Shown: positions 44,228 to 55,890 of the stretch, one piece after another
Numbering within the stretch: position 1 is the first letter of the stretch
Layout: the number at the start of each line of letters is the position of its first letter
Assembly (NCBI GenBank): GCA_046346845.1
Contig: JAXMHH010000006.1
Coordinates: 248,001 to 312,000 of the forward strand
DNA: 64,000 nucleotides
Source: DSSB01 sp046346845
GTDB lineage: Bacteria > UBA10199 > DSSB01
Direction of reading: 5' to 3'
Position numbers and translations under genes: made by a program
The notes under the pieces: generated by a model
What the model was told of the DNA's origin: nothing
The model's database searches: none
Seen by the model: the letters and a program-made list of their open reading frames with translations, nothing else

Positions 44228-45217
44228 ATGTCAAAAAGCAAGGCCCCCCGAAAGGCCGTCACACAAAAAAATCCGGGCAAACTCGCCCAGTTGATCCGTC
44301 TGCGGGAGGGCTTCACTAAAAGCGCGGACGGCACCGCTATCTATTACAAATCGGTGGGCTTCGGTTTCCCCATCGTGCTGTGCAATGGCATGGGGGTCTC
44401 GACTTTTTTTTGGAAGTACTTCGAAAACGCCTTCAAGCATCATTTTCAGGTCATCACCTGGGACTATCGGGGCCATGGCCGTTCCGCCGCCCCCAAAAAC
44501 CGCGACAACGTCAGCGTCGAGGCCCTGGTCGAGGACTGCAAGGCGGTCTGCGACGAGCTCAAGATCAAGAAGGCCCTGTTCATCGGGCACAGCCTGGGCA
44601 CCCAGGTGGTGCTCGAATTCTATCGGCGCCACGCCCGCTACGTCGCCGGCATCGTCTCCTGCCTCGGCACCTTCGGCCGTCCCATGGATTACTTTTATAA
44701 TTCGCCGCTTTCCAAGTATATCTTCGAGGTCTTCACCGCCTTGGGCCTGCTCTTTCCCAAGCAGAGCAACTTCGTCAGCCAGCTCCTCATCCGCAACCCC
44801 TTCTGGTACCAACTGGGCGGCTTGCTCAAGATGATCAATACCGGCATGGCCAGCAAGACCGACGCGCAAAAATACGTCGACCACATCCTGAGCCTCGACC
44901 CGCAATTCTTCGTCAAGCTGAGCCGCAGCGTGCAGGCCCATTCGGCCGAAGACATGCTCAAGCGGCTCAAGGTACCGACCCTCATCATCGGGGGCGAAAA
45001 CGACACCTTCACCCCGGTTTGGCTGGCCAAAAAAATGCACCGTGTCATCCCCCGCTCCGAGCTCATCCTGGTGAAAAACGGTTCCCATGCCGCCTTGGTC
45101 GAGCAGCCCGAGCTGATCAACCTCCGGATCGAGAAGTTTTTACGGGAGCGGATCCTGCCGAGCTACCAGCCGACGGCGCGGGAAAGCGCCGCGGGGGCCT
45201 CCTTAGAGGCCTCTTAA
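44228..45217 (+). CDS. Alpha/beta hydrolase
   Basis: A 329-residue protein: IVLCNGMG oxyanion region, WDYRGHGRS, nucleophile elbow GHSLG near 119-123 (Ser), PTLIIGGENDTFTP (acid Asp) and NGSHAAL (His). These are the complete Ser-Asp-His elements of a lipase/esterase-type hydrolase; the substrate is unknown. The N-terminus is Lys-rich without a signal peptide, so it is cytoplasmic. No clear ribosome site. Confidence 0.88.
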   Translation: MSKSKAPRKAVTQKNPGKLAQLIRLREGFTKSADGTAIYYKSVGFGFPIVLCNGMGVSTFFWKYFENAFKHHFQVITWDYRGHGRSAAPKNRDNVSVEALVEDCKAVCDELKIKKALFIGHSLGTQVVLEFYRRHARYVAGIVSCLGTFGRPMDYFYNSPLSKYIFEVFTALGLLFPKQSNFVSQLLIRNPFWYQLGGLLKMINTGMASKTDAQKYVDHILSLDPQFFVKLSRSVQAHSAEDMLKRLKVPTLIIGGENDTFTPVWLAKKMHRVIPRSELILVKNGSHAALVEQPELINLRIEKFLRERILPSYQPTARESAAGASLEAS

Positions 45218-45264
45218 CCTAGGCAACAACCCTTTTTTCAAGCATCCGATAAGTTCGCTGAGGA

Positions 45265-45288
45265 ATTCCCCGCTCACTCCCGGGGAAT
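45265..45288 (+). promoter_or_regulatory. Hairpin just upstream of a ribosome site
   Basis: ATTCCCCG (45265-45272) and CGGGGAAT (45281-45288), perfect 8-bp stem, 8-base loop. It ends 1 base before the GAGGG ribosome site of the gene at 45301. Confidence 0.4.
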
Positions 45289-45300
45289 CGAGGGCACAGC

Positions 45301-46227
45301 ATGGTAAGACCATTTTCGGCCGGCAGCGGCCTTGGGAGTGACCATCCATCCATTCCAGGCTTTTCCACGGAGGCGGAGTTTTCCCCGATGGAGCTCTGCC
45401 CCCTTCAGGGTCCGGATGAACCCGGGGCGGACCAGTGTTTCGTTCCGGAGGACCCCGAGGAATTTGCCCGGGCATCAGATTATTACTCTCCCATCGAGCA
45501 ATTCTGCTACGCCCCGCTCGACGTCTTGCGGCCCTACCCCGCCGCCCTTGCGGCGATGCCTCTCTCCAGGCCTCCTCAGGGCTTCTACGAACGCGCCATG
45601 GACATCGACGGGTGGTGGGACGACATGTCGCTCCCCGGCAAGATCGGCGGCCTGATCTTCGTCGGCAGCGCCCGCGCGCTGGGACTTGCCGCGCTGGTCT
45701 TGATCCCTTCCGACAGCCGCATCAAGCCAATGGAAGAGACCCTCGCGGAACAGGACACCGGCGCCAAGAAGCGCGCGGAACTCGACCTCGCCCGCAAAAA
45801 ATACGGCGACGACGAAGCCTTCCTGGAGCAGCTGCGCCAACCCATCCGCGACCACTTCGACCTGCTGGAGGGCGTCGCCCTGCAAAAATTCGACGCCTCG
45901 CTCCGCGTCGCCCCTTGGATCAAGATCCTGCTGGCCAAATGTCCGCATCAAGACGCGATGCTCGAGGAATGGAAACGCCTCGTCCCCGCCATGGACACCC
46001 GCCTCGGCAAGATCCACGCCTTTTTCTTTCAAGAAGGGATCCCGGCCGGCGATCCCATTTTGGCGGGAACCGAGTTCGGAGATGCAGGACTGAAAGGTAT
46101 TATCGAGCTGTGCTGGGGCGGAACTCTGCCGGCGGAACTGCAGGGCTTGAAAATGCCCGCCGCCTTCGTCCCGCCGCCGGAATTCCCCACCTGGACGAAA
46201 GAAAACCGCGACCTCGAGCCGGAATAG
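45301..46227 (+). CDS. Unrecognised 308-aa protein
   Basis: No family recognised. Residues 1-100 are low in structure with several Cys (ELCPL, QCFVP, QFCYA); one hydrophobic segment at about 114-132 (GKIGGLIFVGSARALGLAAL) may be a membrane helix; the rest is helical and charged. GAGGG stands 6 bases before the ATG. Codon use resembles neighbouring genes. A weak terminator-like hairpin follows at 46300. Confidence 0.6.
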   Translation: MVRPFSAGSGLGSDHPSIPGFSTEAEFSPMELCPLQGPDEPGADQCFVPEDPEEFARASDYYSPIEQFCYAPLDVLRPYPAALAAMPLSRPPQGFYERAMDIDGWWDDMSLPGKIGGLIFVGSARALGLAALVLIPSDSRIKPMEETLAEQDTGAKKRAELDLARKKYGDDEAFLEQLRQPIRDHFDLLEGVALQKFDASLRVAPWIKILLAKCPHQDAMLEEWKRLVPAMDTRLGKIHAFFFQEGIPAGDPILAGTEFGDAGLKGIIELCWGGTLPAELQGLKMPAAFVPPPEFPTWTKENRDLEPE

Positions 46228-46299
46228 CGATTGAAGCTTGTTCCCGAATTTCCGCCCGGATTGCAAAGCCTGCAAAACCTCGAAACCTCGCCGTTAAGT

Positions 46300-46325
46300 C
46301 CTTGAATTCCCCAAGGCAATTTTTT
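46300..46325 (+). terminator. Weak terminator-like hairpin
   Basis: CCTTG-AATTCCC-CAAGG followed shortly by six T, downstream of the gene at 45301. Stem of only 5 pairs. Confidence 0.35.
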
Positions 46326-46445
46326 CTCGGTCGTGGCATGTCTCTTGCTCATTTACGACGGAGACAGCTTTTGCCGGGACGAAGGCGGATGGTTCCGGAT
46401 AAGATCCCCTTCGGCAGGCAGGTACGCACTCTAAGGAGGCAATCC

Positions 46446-46934
46446 ATGAAGAAATCCCTCTTCGGCACCCTCTTGGCCGCAGCCGTAACGCTGGCTTTCC
46501 CCTTCACCCCGGTTCTCGCCGCGGATCCCCCGGCCTCGGAGCAGTCCAAGCAAACCATCGCCTTCGTCGACAAGGCGGCGGACCTGCTCGCCGCCAAAGG
46601 CAAGGCCGCCTTCCCCGAATTCAAGGTGAAGGGCGGACCCTGGTGGCAGGGCGACACCTATATCTTCGTCTACGACCTGAACGGGACACCCCTCATGCAT
46701 CCGATCTATCCGTCTTATGAAGGCGTCAACTTGATCAATATTCGGGACATCCACATGAAGGCCTTCGTGCAACAGCTCACCGAGATCGCCAAGACCAAGG
46801 GCTCGGGTTGGTTCGACTTCATGCTCCCCCGGCCGGGCCAGCCGGTGCCGAGTCACAAGTATGCCTATGTCAGGACGGTGAAGCTCCCCGAAGGCGAGAC
46901 GGTCGTCGTCGGCTCGGGGTTCTGGGCCCCCTAG
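46446..46934 (+). CDS. Periplasmic single-Cache-domain protein
   Basis: A 162-residue protein: signal peptide ending VLAAD (residue 25), then one small Cache-type sensor domain with KGGPWWQGDTYIFVYDLNGT, the strand pair typical of single Cache_2 domains, and RPGQPVPSHKYAYV. No kinase, chemotaxis or membrane output is attached, so it may bind a small ligand for another sensor. AAGGAGG precedes ATG 46446. Confidence 0.75.
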   Translation: MKKSLFGTLLAAAVTLAFPFTPVLAADPPASEQSKQTIAFVDKAADLLAAKGKAAFPEFKVKGGPWWQGDTYIFVYDLNGTPLMHPIYPSYEGVNLINIRDIHMKAFVQQLTEIAKTKGSGWFDFMLPRPGQPVPSHKYAYVRTVKLPEGETVVVGSGFWAP

Positions 46935-46974
46935 CCGGGATCCGACCGCTTTTCCGGAGAAGTTTGGCGAAGCT

Positions 46975-49584
<2,610 letters not shown>

Positions 49585-49610
49585 GGGGTATTCAGCTGAC
49601 GTTTGGAGTT

Positions 49611-49638
49611 AAATGGGGACGGGTCCCGAATAGTCAAG
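49611..49638 (-). promoter_or_regulatory. Sigma32-like heat-shock promoter of clpB
   Basis: On the minus strand, CTTGAC (49633-49638), 14-base spacer, CCCCATTT (49611-49618), close to the sigma32 consensus CTTGAA-N13..14-CCCCATNT, about 27 bases before the clpB ATG. Confidence 0.6.
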
Positions 49639-49697
49639 GACCCCGCCGCAATTTTAGTCGAAATCAGGAAGAACAAAAGGAATTTTAGGCCCTAGGC

Positions 49698-50117
49698 CTA
49701 GAGGTGGGTATGCAGGAGCTTGGCCCGCTTGTTCCAGGAGTAACCGATGTAGACGATGCCGATCAAGACCCCGATGATGATAGCGGCCAGGACGGCCACG
49801 CCCAGCAACGCCCCCCGCGTCATGGGGGAATTGGGGTCGGTGTAGCAAGTGGCGCAGGCCGCGGCCCAGCGGGCCCGGGAAAGGGAGAGGCCTAGCACCA
49901 GGATGGCCATCAGCATGGGAGTCAATTTCGGGTATTTTTGCCGGAACCACCGGAAATAGACCGACAATAAGACGACCCCGACGGTACCGAGCAGGCTTAA
50001 GCCCAGGCCCATGCCTTCACCGGTGGTCTTGAAGTCGTAAAGCCCCCAGCCGACCAAAAAGAGCGACAACAGCCCCGAGACGGTGATGAAGAAGAGATGG
50101 AAGTTACGCAGGGACAC
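49698..50117 (-). CDS. Small CxxC membrane protein of the oxidase operon
   Basis: A 139-residue protein with four membrane segments and a CATC (CxxC) motif just before the last (WAAACATCYTDP). GTG start with GGAGG upstream. It is the last gene of the cytochrome oxidase operon. A 70-residue protein at 56332 in the second oxidase operon has the same CxxC-aromatic-then-helix plan (ACSVCF). Possible role: copper or haem handling for oxidase assembly, inferred only from position and Cys. Confidence 0.65.
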   Translation of the reverse strand: MSLRNFHLFFITVSGLLSLFLVGWGLYDFKTTGEGMGLGLSLLGTVGVVLLSVYFRWFRQKYPKLTPMLMAILVLGLSLSRARWAAACATCYTDPNSPMTRGALLGVAVLAAIIIGVLIGIVYIGYSWNKRAKLLHTHL

Positions 50118-50141
50118 GGCCAGCCTCCGAAACCGCTCCGT

Positions 50142-50462
50142 CTAAAAGCCCAAGCCCAGCGGAGAGTGGAGCATGTTCAAATTGGTAAAGAAGGTCAGGA
50201 AGACCAGCGCCAGGAAAAATACCACGGTGAAGGCCAGGATGCCATAGATGGCCTTCTTTTCGGAGACCAAGTGCATGAAGAACAGGGCAACGAGCCCGGC
50301 CTTCAGGCTGGCGATGGAAAGGGCGATCACGATGTGCAGGGTATGGCTGACCTCCAGGTGCGAGGCCCATACCGTGACCAAGGTGAGGGCGGCCAGGGCC
50401 AAGAAAACAAAGATATAGATCTTGATGTGCTTCAACATCTCTTCAGTATGGCCGTGTTCCAT
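50142..50462 (-). CDS. coxD: Cytochrome c oxidase subunit IV
   Basis: A 106-residue, three-helix protein starting in a His/Glu-rich stretch (MEHGHTEE), with IALSIASLKAGLVALFFMHL, the signature helix of prokaryotic caa3-type subunit IV (K-A-x-x-V-x-x-F-F-M-H). It stabilises the core subunits. 34 bases downstream of subunit III. Confidence 0.9.
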   Translation of the reverse strand: MEHGHTEEMLKHIKIYIFVFLALAALTLVTVWASHLEVSHTLHIVIALSIASLKAGLVALFFMHLVSEKKAIYGILAFTVVFFLALVFLTFFTNLNMLHSPLGLGF

Positions 50463-50496
50463 GGAAAGACTCCTTGGTAAAGATTCCTTTAGCTAA

Positions 50497-51093
50497 TCAC
50501 AGTAAATACAGCGCCGGAAACAGGAAAATCCATACGAGGTCGACAAAGTGCCAGTACAGGCCCGCGGCCTCGACCCGCCCAGTGAACATCTTGGGGGCCC
50601 GCTTCCAGGCCGAACCCGAGACCAAGAGCAGGTAGAGATTGACCAAGATGCCGCCGATGATGTGCAGGCCGTGCAGGCCGGTCAGGGTGAAGTAAATCCC
50701 GTAGAAATTATCCGTCGAGGGGAAGTGGTGGTGCTCGAACTTGGCCGAATACTCGAAATATTTGATCACCAAGAACACGCAGGAGAGCAGGATCGTGGCT
50801 GCCATGTAGAGGCGAAAGCGCCCCAGCTTCTGCAGCATCAACGAGGCCCAGGCCATGACCATGGTCACGCTGGAGGTAATCAGCACCATGGTGTTGACGG
50901 TCGCCAGCGGGACGTTCAGGATGTCGGCGCCGTGCGGCCAAGTGGGACTGCCCGAGCGCAGCAGGATGTAAGCGGAGAACAAGCCGCCGAACAACATCAC
51001 CTCGGAGGCGAGGAAGGCCCAGATGGCCAGCTTCGAATTGGTGACCCCGGTGACCGGGTGCGGCGTATCGATATAGTGGATTTCAGCGGACAT
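50497..51093 (-). CDS. coxC: Cytochrome c oxidase subunit III
   Basis: A 198-residue short-form subunit III with five membrane helices: KLAIWAFLASEVMLFGGLFSAYI (read in parts), GIYFTLTGLHGLHIIGGI and the end YWHFVDLVWIFLFPALYLL. It contains the conserved Glu of helix III region and carries no redox centre. Confidence 0.93.
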   Translation of the reverse strand: MSAEIHYIDTPHPVTGVTNSKLAIWAFLASEVMLFGGLFSAYILLRSGSPTWPHGADILNVPLATVNTMVLITSSVTMVMAWASLMLQKLGRFRLYMAATILLSCVFLVIKYFEYSAKFEHHHFPSTDNFYGIYFTLTGLHGLHIIGGILVNLYLLLVSGSAWKRAPKMFTGRVEAAGLYWHFVDLVWIFLFPALYLL

Positions 51094-51119
51094 AGTTTAG
51101 CTTCTCCTGGTCAATTCGG

Positions 51120-52919
51120 TTAGGCCTTCGCCGTCGCTAGGTGTTGGGGAACGAAGTCCTGGGTGGCGCCGGGCACGCTGTACTCGTAGGGTCCGCGGTA
51201 GACCACGGGCTCGGCGAGGAAGTTGCCGTGCGGCGGCGGCGTGGGAGTGGCCCATTCCAGGGTGGTGGAATCCCAGGGATTGTCGGTGGCCTTCTTCCCG
51301 TACTTCAGGCTCAGGAAGAAGTTCAGGATAAAGATCAATTGCGCTGCGCCCAGCGCCCAGGCGGAGATCGAGATGATCACGTTCAAGGATTGGATCGCCG
51401 CGCCATGGGTATAGAAGGTGGGATCGTAGAGCCGGCGGTTGAGGCCGGAGATTCCCTGGATCAGCATCGGAAAGAAAACGCCGTTGATGGCAATGATGGA
51501 GAGCCAGAAATGCATCTTTCCCCAAAAGCGGCTCATCATGCGCCCGGTTGCCTTCGGATACCAGAAATAGATTCCGGCGAAGAGGGCAAACAGGGTGCCG
51601 GGCGCCACCACGTAGTGGAAGTGCCCGATGACGTAATAGGTATCGTGCAGGTAGATATCGGAGGCGGTGAGGCCGAGCGGGAGCCCGGTGAGCCCGCCGA
51701 TCGCGAACATCGGCAGGAAGGCCAGCGCGAAGTGCATGGGCAGGGTGAACCGGATCGAGGCGCCCCATAAAGTAAGGATGAGCACGGTCAGGACCACGAC
51801 CGAGGGGATCGAGATGATCATGGTCGTCACCTGGAAGAAATTGCTCATCGTCACGCCCATGCCGGTCATGAACATGTGGTGCGCCCACACGATGAAGGAC
51901 ATGAAGCCCAGGAACATCACCGCGTAGATGATGGTCTTATAGCCGTAGAGCGGCTTGCGGGTGTTGTTGACGATGACCTCGGTGACGATGCCGATCGCCG
52001 GGAGGATCAAGACGTAGACCTCCGGGTGGGCCAGGAACCAGAACAGGTGCTGCCACAGCAAGGGGCTGCCGCCCCCGGCGTTGGTCAGGACATTGCCGCT
52101 GACCACCAGGCCGCCCGGCAGGAAGAAGCTGGTCCCCGCCAAGCGGTCCATCAGCTGCAGAATGCCGGCCGCCTCCAGCGGAGGAAAGGCCAGGAGCAGC
52201 AGGAAGGAGGTCACGAACTGCGCCCACACGAAGAAGGGCAGACGGAAGAAGGACAATCCCTTCGCCCGCAGCTGCACGATGGTGACGATGATATTGATCG
52301 AGCCCAGCAGCGAGGAGGTGATCAGTGCCACCATGCCGAACAACCACCAGGTCTGGCCGCTGGTGGCGATGACCGAGAGCGGCGGGTAGCTGGTCCAGCC
52401 GGAGTTGGCGGCGCCGCCGGGCACGAAGAAGCTGCAGAACATGACCACGCCACCCACGAAGTACACCCAGTAGCTCGCGGCGTTCAGCTTGGGAAAGGCC
52501 ATGTCAGGCGCCCCGATCTGCAGGGGAACCAGATAGTTGCCGAAGGCGCCCACCGCCAAGGGAACCACGCCGAGGAAGACCATGATCGTGCCGTGCATGG
52601 CGCCCAGCGAATTGTAAAACTCGGGGAGCATCACGCCGCCGGGCATGCCGTTCTCGAAGACGCTGCCGAGCAAGGGAAGCTTGCCCAGGGCCTCGCCGAA
52701 CAAGGGCATCGGCTGCCCCGGATAGGCCAACTGCCAACGCATCAGCATCATCAGGCAAAAACCGAAAAACAGGAACAGTAGGGCCGTGATCCCGTACTGG
52801 ATGCCGATGACCTTGTGGTCGACCGAAAAGACGTATTTGCGGATGAAGCCGAGCTCGTGGTGCTCCCCGTGGGCGCTGTCGTGCTCGGCGTGAGATTCGG
52901 TGGCAATGGGCTGGTGCAT
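51120..52919 (-). CDS. coxA: Cytochrome c oxidase subunit I
   Basis: A 599-residue haem-copper oxidase core with twelve or more helices. Haem and CuB ligands are in MHGTIMVF, HPEVYVLILP (with the Tyr cross-linked to CuB His and the D-channel Glu), WAHHMF and GHFHYVVA. GYKTIIYA carries a K-channel Lys; NYLVP and FPKLN form the D-channel Asn pair. This is A-family. Starts 3 bases after subunit II. Confidence 0.96.
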   Translation of the reverse strand: MHQPIATESHAEHDSAHGEHHELGFIRKYVFSVDHKVIGIQYGITALLFLFFGFCLMMLMRWQLAYPGQPMPLFGEALGKLPLLGSVFENGMPGGVMLPEFYNSLGAMHGTIMVFLGVVPLAVGAFGNYLVPLQIGAPDMAFPKLNAASYWVYFVGGVVMFCSFFVPGGAANSGWTSYPPLSVIATSGQTWWLFGMVALITSSLLGSINIIVTIVQLRAKGLSFFRLPFFVWAQFVTSFLLLLAFPPLEAAGILQLMDRLAGTSFFLPGGLVVSGNVLTNAGGGSPLLWQHLFWFLAHPEVYVLILPAIGIVTEVIVNNTRKPLYGYKTIIYAVMFLGFMSFIVWAHHMFMTGMGVTMSNFFQVTTMIISIPSVVVLTVLILTLWGASIRFTLPMHFALAFLPMFAIGGLTGLPLGLTASDIYLHDTYYVIGHFHYVVAPGTLFALFAGIYFWYPKATGRMMSRFWGKMHFWLSIIAINGVFFPMLIQGISGLNRRLYDPTFYTHGAAIQSLNVIISISAWALGAAQLIFILNFFLSLKYGKKATDNPWDSTTLEWATPTPPPHGNFLAEPVVYRGPYEYSVPGATQDFVPQHLATAKA

Positions 52920-52922
52920 GGC

Positions 52923-53711
52923 TTAACCCTCTTGTTTCTTTTCGGCGCCGGCCGCGGCGGCCTTAGGCTTGAATTGCTTGGGTTGCTCGGCGAACCATTT
53001 TTGGTAGGCCTCGGGCGTGTCCACGGTCACGATGCCTTTCATCAGACTATGACCCACGCCGCAGAGCTGGGAACAGACGATGTCGAAGACTCCGGGCTGG
53101 ATCGCCTTGAACCAGATCGGAACTTCCATGCCCGGGGTCGCGTCCTGCTTCACGCGGAGGACGGGCACGCCGAAGCTGTGGATGACGTCCATCGAGGTGA
53201 TGTGCGCGATGACCGGCTTGTCGACGGGGAAGTGGAATTGATTGACCGTGGTCACGTCATCCCAGCTGGCCGGGTCTTTATCGTCGATACCCAGGGGATT
53301 GCCGCTGTTGGCGAGCTTGGGATTGGTGCGACCGAATTTGCCGTCCTCGCCGGGGTAGTGGATGTTCCAGACGAATTGCTGTCCGACGACCCTAACGACG
53401 GTGGCGTCCTTCTCGGCCGGAAAATCGCGCTTGTACTTGGACCAAACCGGGAAGGAAAGGCCCACCAAGAGGAAGACCTCGAAGCCCACGACCGCGATCT
53501 CGGCGTATTTTGGCAACTTGCTCTTGTTGGATTCGTAGCTGGCCTGGTGGCCGGGTCGCTTGCGGTATTTGATGAGGCAGTAAACCAGGAAGATACCCCA
53601 GCCGACGAAGAGCACCACCATGAAGACGTGCAATACCTTGATGAGGTGATCGATTCCCGGGCCATGGGCGGAAAGGTCAGGCGGCAGGCCGTAGCCGTAT
53701 TTGAGTTCCAT
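52923..53711 (-). CDS. coxB: Cytochrome c oxidase subunit II
   Basis: A 262-residue protein with two N-terminal membrane helices and a cupredoxin domain; the CuA site CSQLCGVGHSLM with HSFGVPVL upstream is complete. No c-type haem motif is fused, so electrons come from a separate cytochrome c. The last 25 residues are Ala/Lys-rich. A 15-bp palindrome that includes the ribosome site lies before the start. First gene of the operon. Confidence 0.95.
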   Translation of the reverse strand: MELKYGYGLPPDLSAHGPGIDHLIKVLHVFMVVLFVGWGIFLVYCLIKYRKRPGHQASYESNKSKLPKYAEIAVVGFEVFLLVGLSFPVWSKYKRDFPAEKDATVVRVVGQQFVWNIHYPGEDGKFGRTNPKLANSGNPLGIDDKDPASWDDVTTVNQFHFPVDKPVIAHITSMDVIHSFGVPVLRVKQDATPGMEVPIWFKAIQPGVFDIVCSQLCGVGHSLMKGIVTVDTPEAYQKWFAEQPKQFKPKAAAAGAEKKQEG

Positions 53712-53721
53712 GGAGAAATTG

Positions 53722-53736
53722 TCCTTATATTAAGGA
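53722..53736. promoter_or_regulatory. Palindrome at the ribosome site of coxB
   Basis: TCCTTA-TAT-TAAGGA, perfect. In the transcript AAGGA is the ribosome site of coxB, so the palindrome may be a DNA operator or a small hairpin that masks the site. Confidence 0.35.
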
Positions 53737-53856
53737 AGCTTATGCTTTCGGCTCACGATGAAGGCGGGGCTCTGGTAGCACGCACCTTGACATTCGTCAA
53801 GCAAACCCACAACCCGCCCAGGTCCGCCGGCCCGGAAATAAGGAGGCAGGTGCCGG

Positions 53857-54372
53857 CTAGGAGCGATTCCATGGCATTTTTTCCAACAAGAGGGCCATCC
53901 CGCACCAGCCGGTAAAGCCCGCCTGGATCAGGCCCAAGGACACGAAGGCGGAGATGGCCAAAAAGGCGGGGTGAATCCCCATTCCGAGCAGGAGCCCCAA
54001 CAACACCAGAGCACCCGCGACCGTCATCACCTGGCGTTGGACGGAAATTCGGCTGGTGCGGGTCCGGTGGACCGGGAGGCCCGCCTGGCTCCAGGCTTGA
54101 AATCCCCCCTCCAATTGCGCAACGTGGAGGAATCCCATGCCGCGCAATCGATCGGCCGCCGCCTGGCTCCGGCGCCCGCTTTGGCAGGCGACCAAGATCC
54201 AATCATCCTTGGGAACCGATTGAAACTCCGTCTCCAGGTTTTCGAGGGGGACGCAGCGGGCCCCGGGGACATGGCCGGAGGCGAATTCGTCGGGAGAGCG
54301 GACGTCGATCAAGCAAACCGGCTGTTCCTTGTCTTGGAGCCGCTCTTGGATTTCTTTCGGACTGAGTTTCAT
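53857..54372 (-). CDS. Rhodanese - DUF2892 membrane protein (YgaP type)
   Basis: A 171-residue protein: residues 1-105 are a rhodanese domain with active-site loop CQSGRRSQ (Cys near 64) and DVRSPDEFASGHVPGA; the C-terminal 65 residues are a DUF2892 membrane hairpin. It carries sulfane sulfur at the inner membrane, as E. coli YgaP. Last gene of the ArsR-persulfide dioxygenase-TauE unit, 13 bases after the transporter. Confidence 0.9.
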   Translation of the reverse strand: MKLSPKEIQERLQDKEQPVCLIDVRSPDEFASGHVPGARCVPLENLETEFQSVPKDDWILVACQSGRRSQAAADRLRGMGFLHVAQLEGGFQAWSQAGLPVHRTRTSRISVQRQVMTVAGALVLLGLLLGMGIHPAFLAISAFVSLGLIQAGFTGWCGMALLLEKMPWNRS

Positions 54373-54385
54373 GGAGATGTCCCCT

Positions 54386-55126
54386 TTAAAGCTGTGCCGC
54401 CAAGATCCCTAGGCCCACCAAGAAAACCAGGCCAGCAAAGCCATATCGCAAACGCAGCTGAGGCAAACGGGGGGCCCACTTCGCCCCCCACCAGGCGGAG
54501 CTCAACGCCGCTCCCAAGACGGCCAACCAGGGCCAGGTCAGGTACTGGGAGAGCTTGGGCTGGGCGAAGGCCAGGGCGGAGGCGCTATTTAGGGTGATGA
54601 TCATTACCGAGGTAGCCACCGCACGATTCATCTCGACACCGAGCAATAGCACCAAAGCCGGTACGATCAGAAATCCACCGCCCGCCCCCAGCAGGCCCGT
54701 CGTGAACCCAACCCCTATCCCCGCCACGGAGGAGCAAAACCCTCTCCCCAACCCAATGCGTTCACAGGGACTTAGAGTCGGCGGACGAAGCATCAGCACG
54801 GCCATAACCACCATTAAAAAACCAAAAAGGAGCAACAATGCCGCGGCCGGCAACCAATGATTGATCCTTGCCCCCCCTGCCGCTCCCAGGATACCGAAGC
54901 CGGCAAAAACACCGCCGTGCTTCCAATCGACAAGCCTTCCCTTTCCGTATCCTACCGTCGCCATGCCGCTAGTCAGCCCCACTAACACCAAGGACAAAGG
55001 AATCGCATCCTGAACGGGAATGTCTGCGCCGTAAACCAGCAGAGGTACGGTCAAGATAGACCCTCCTCCGCCAAAAAATCCCAGGCTAAATCCGACCACC
55101 AGAGCGCCTAGCCCAACGATCCACAT
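54386..55126 (-). CDS. TauE/SafE sulfite exporter family protein
   Basis: A 246-residue permease with seven or eight helices in two related halves: GFFGGGGSILTVPLLVY near the start and GLLGAGGGFLIVPALVL in the second half, the two Gly-rich repeats of TauE/SafE. In this operon it would export sulfite made from persulfide oxidation. Starts 9 bases after the dioxygenase gene. Confidence 0.92.
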   Translation of the reverse strand: MWIVGLGALVVGFSLGFFGGGGSILTVPLLVYGADIPVQDAIPLSLVLVGLTSGMATVGYGKGRLVDWKHGGVFAGFGILGAAGGARINHWLPAAALLLLFGFLMVVMAVLMLRPPTLSPCERIGLGRGFCSSVAGIGVGFTTGLLGAGGGFLIVPALVLLLGVEMNRAVATSVMIITLNSASALAFAQPKLSQYLTWPWLAVLGAALSSAWWGAKWAPRLPQLRLRYGFAGLVFLVGLGILAAQL

Positions 55127-55135
55127 GATTCCCCC

Positions 55136-55888
55136 TCAAGAAACCAGGTCCCCGCTCGAACAAGACTTCTCCGGCAAGGGAAGGTCCTGGCCGGGTAAGC
55201 CCCCGCATTTCAAGTTAGCAGGCACCGCCATGTGGATTTGTTTGGGGAGGCCGAGCTTCAAGCCCTTCATAATGGCCACGAACTCCTCCCTCCTCTTGCC
55301 GCCGCCCAACCTCGGATTGAAGGCCTTTTCCTCGCCGATGGTGCTGACGGTCATGCCCCGGTAGTCGTGTCCCGGGTACACCAGGGTCTCGGGGGGAAGG
55401 AGGAAGAGCTTGCCGGTGATGCTGTCGTAGAGTTTTTCGGGGGAACCCTGTTGAAAATCCGTGCGCCCCGTCCCGCGGACAAACAAGGCGTCGCCGGTGA
55501 AAACCCGATCTCCGAGGAAATAGCTCAGGCAACCGTCGGTATGGCCGGGAGTTGAAATCACCCGCAGCCGAAACCTGCCGAAGGTCAACTCATCGCCCTC
55601 CTTCAGGGCAAGGTCCGCGCAACCGACGCCCGCTCCGGCGCCAACGCCCGATTGGGCCCCCGTCGCCCGCCGGATTTCGCCCGCACCGGTCACGTGGTCG
55701 GCGTGGACATGGGTGTCCAGGACGTATTTCAGCCGAAGACCCAGCTCGCGGAGCAACTGCAGGTCGCGCGCGACCTGTCCCTGGACGGTGTCGATCAGGA
55801 CCGCCTCGCGGCTTTCCGTGTCGGCCAACAGGTAGGTGTAGGTATAGGTATCGTAATCAAATAATTGTCGGAACAGGAGTCCACCCAT
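55136..55888 (-). CDS. Persulfide dioxygenase (ETHE1-like MBL-fold)
   Basis: A 250-residue metallo-beta-lactamase-fold enzyme: THVHADHVTG metal motif, STPGHTDGCLSYF, FTGDALFVRGTGRTDFQ and VYPGHDYRGMTVST, all typical of ETHE1/Blh. It uses one iron and O2 to oxidise glutathione persulfide to sulfite. The start at 55888 is chosen because AGGAGG lies 7-8 bases before it; the ATG at 55894 overlaps the ArsR stop and is too close to that site. Co-transcribed with the arsR gene. Confidence 0.92.
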   Translation of the reverse strand: MGGLLFRQLFDYDTYTYTYLLADTESREAVLIDTVQGQVARDLQLLRELGLRLKYVLDTHVHADHVTGAGEIRRATGAQSGVGAGAGVGCADLALKEGDELTFGRFRLRVISTPGHTDGCLSYFLGDRVFTGDALFVRGTGRTDFQQGSPEKLYDSITGKLFLLPPETLVYPGHDYRGMTVSTIGEEKAFNPRLGGGKRREEFVAIMKGLKLGLPKQIHMAVPANLKCGGLPGQDLPLPEKSCSSGDLVS

Positions 55889-55890
55889 GA

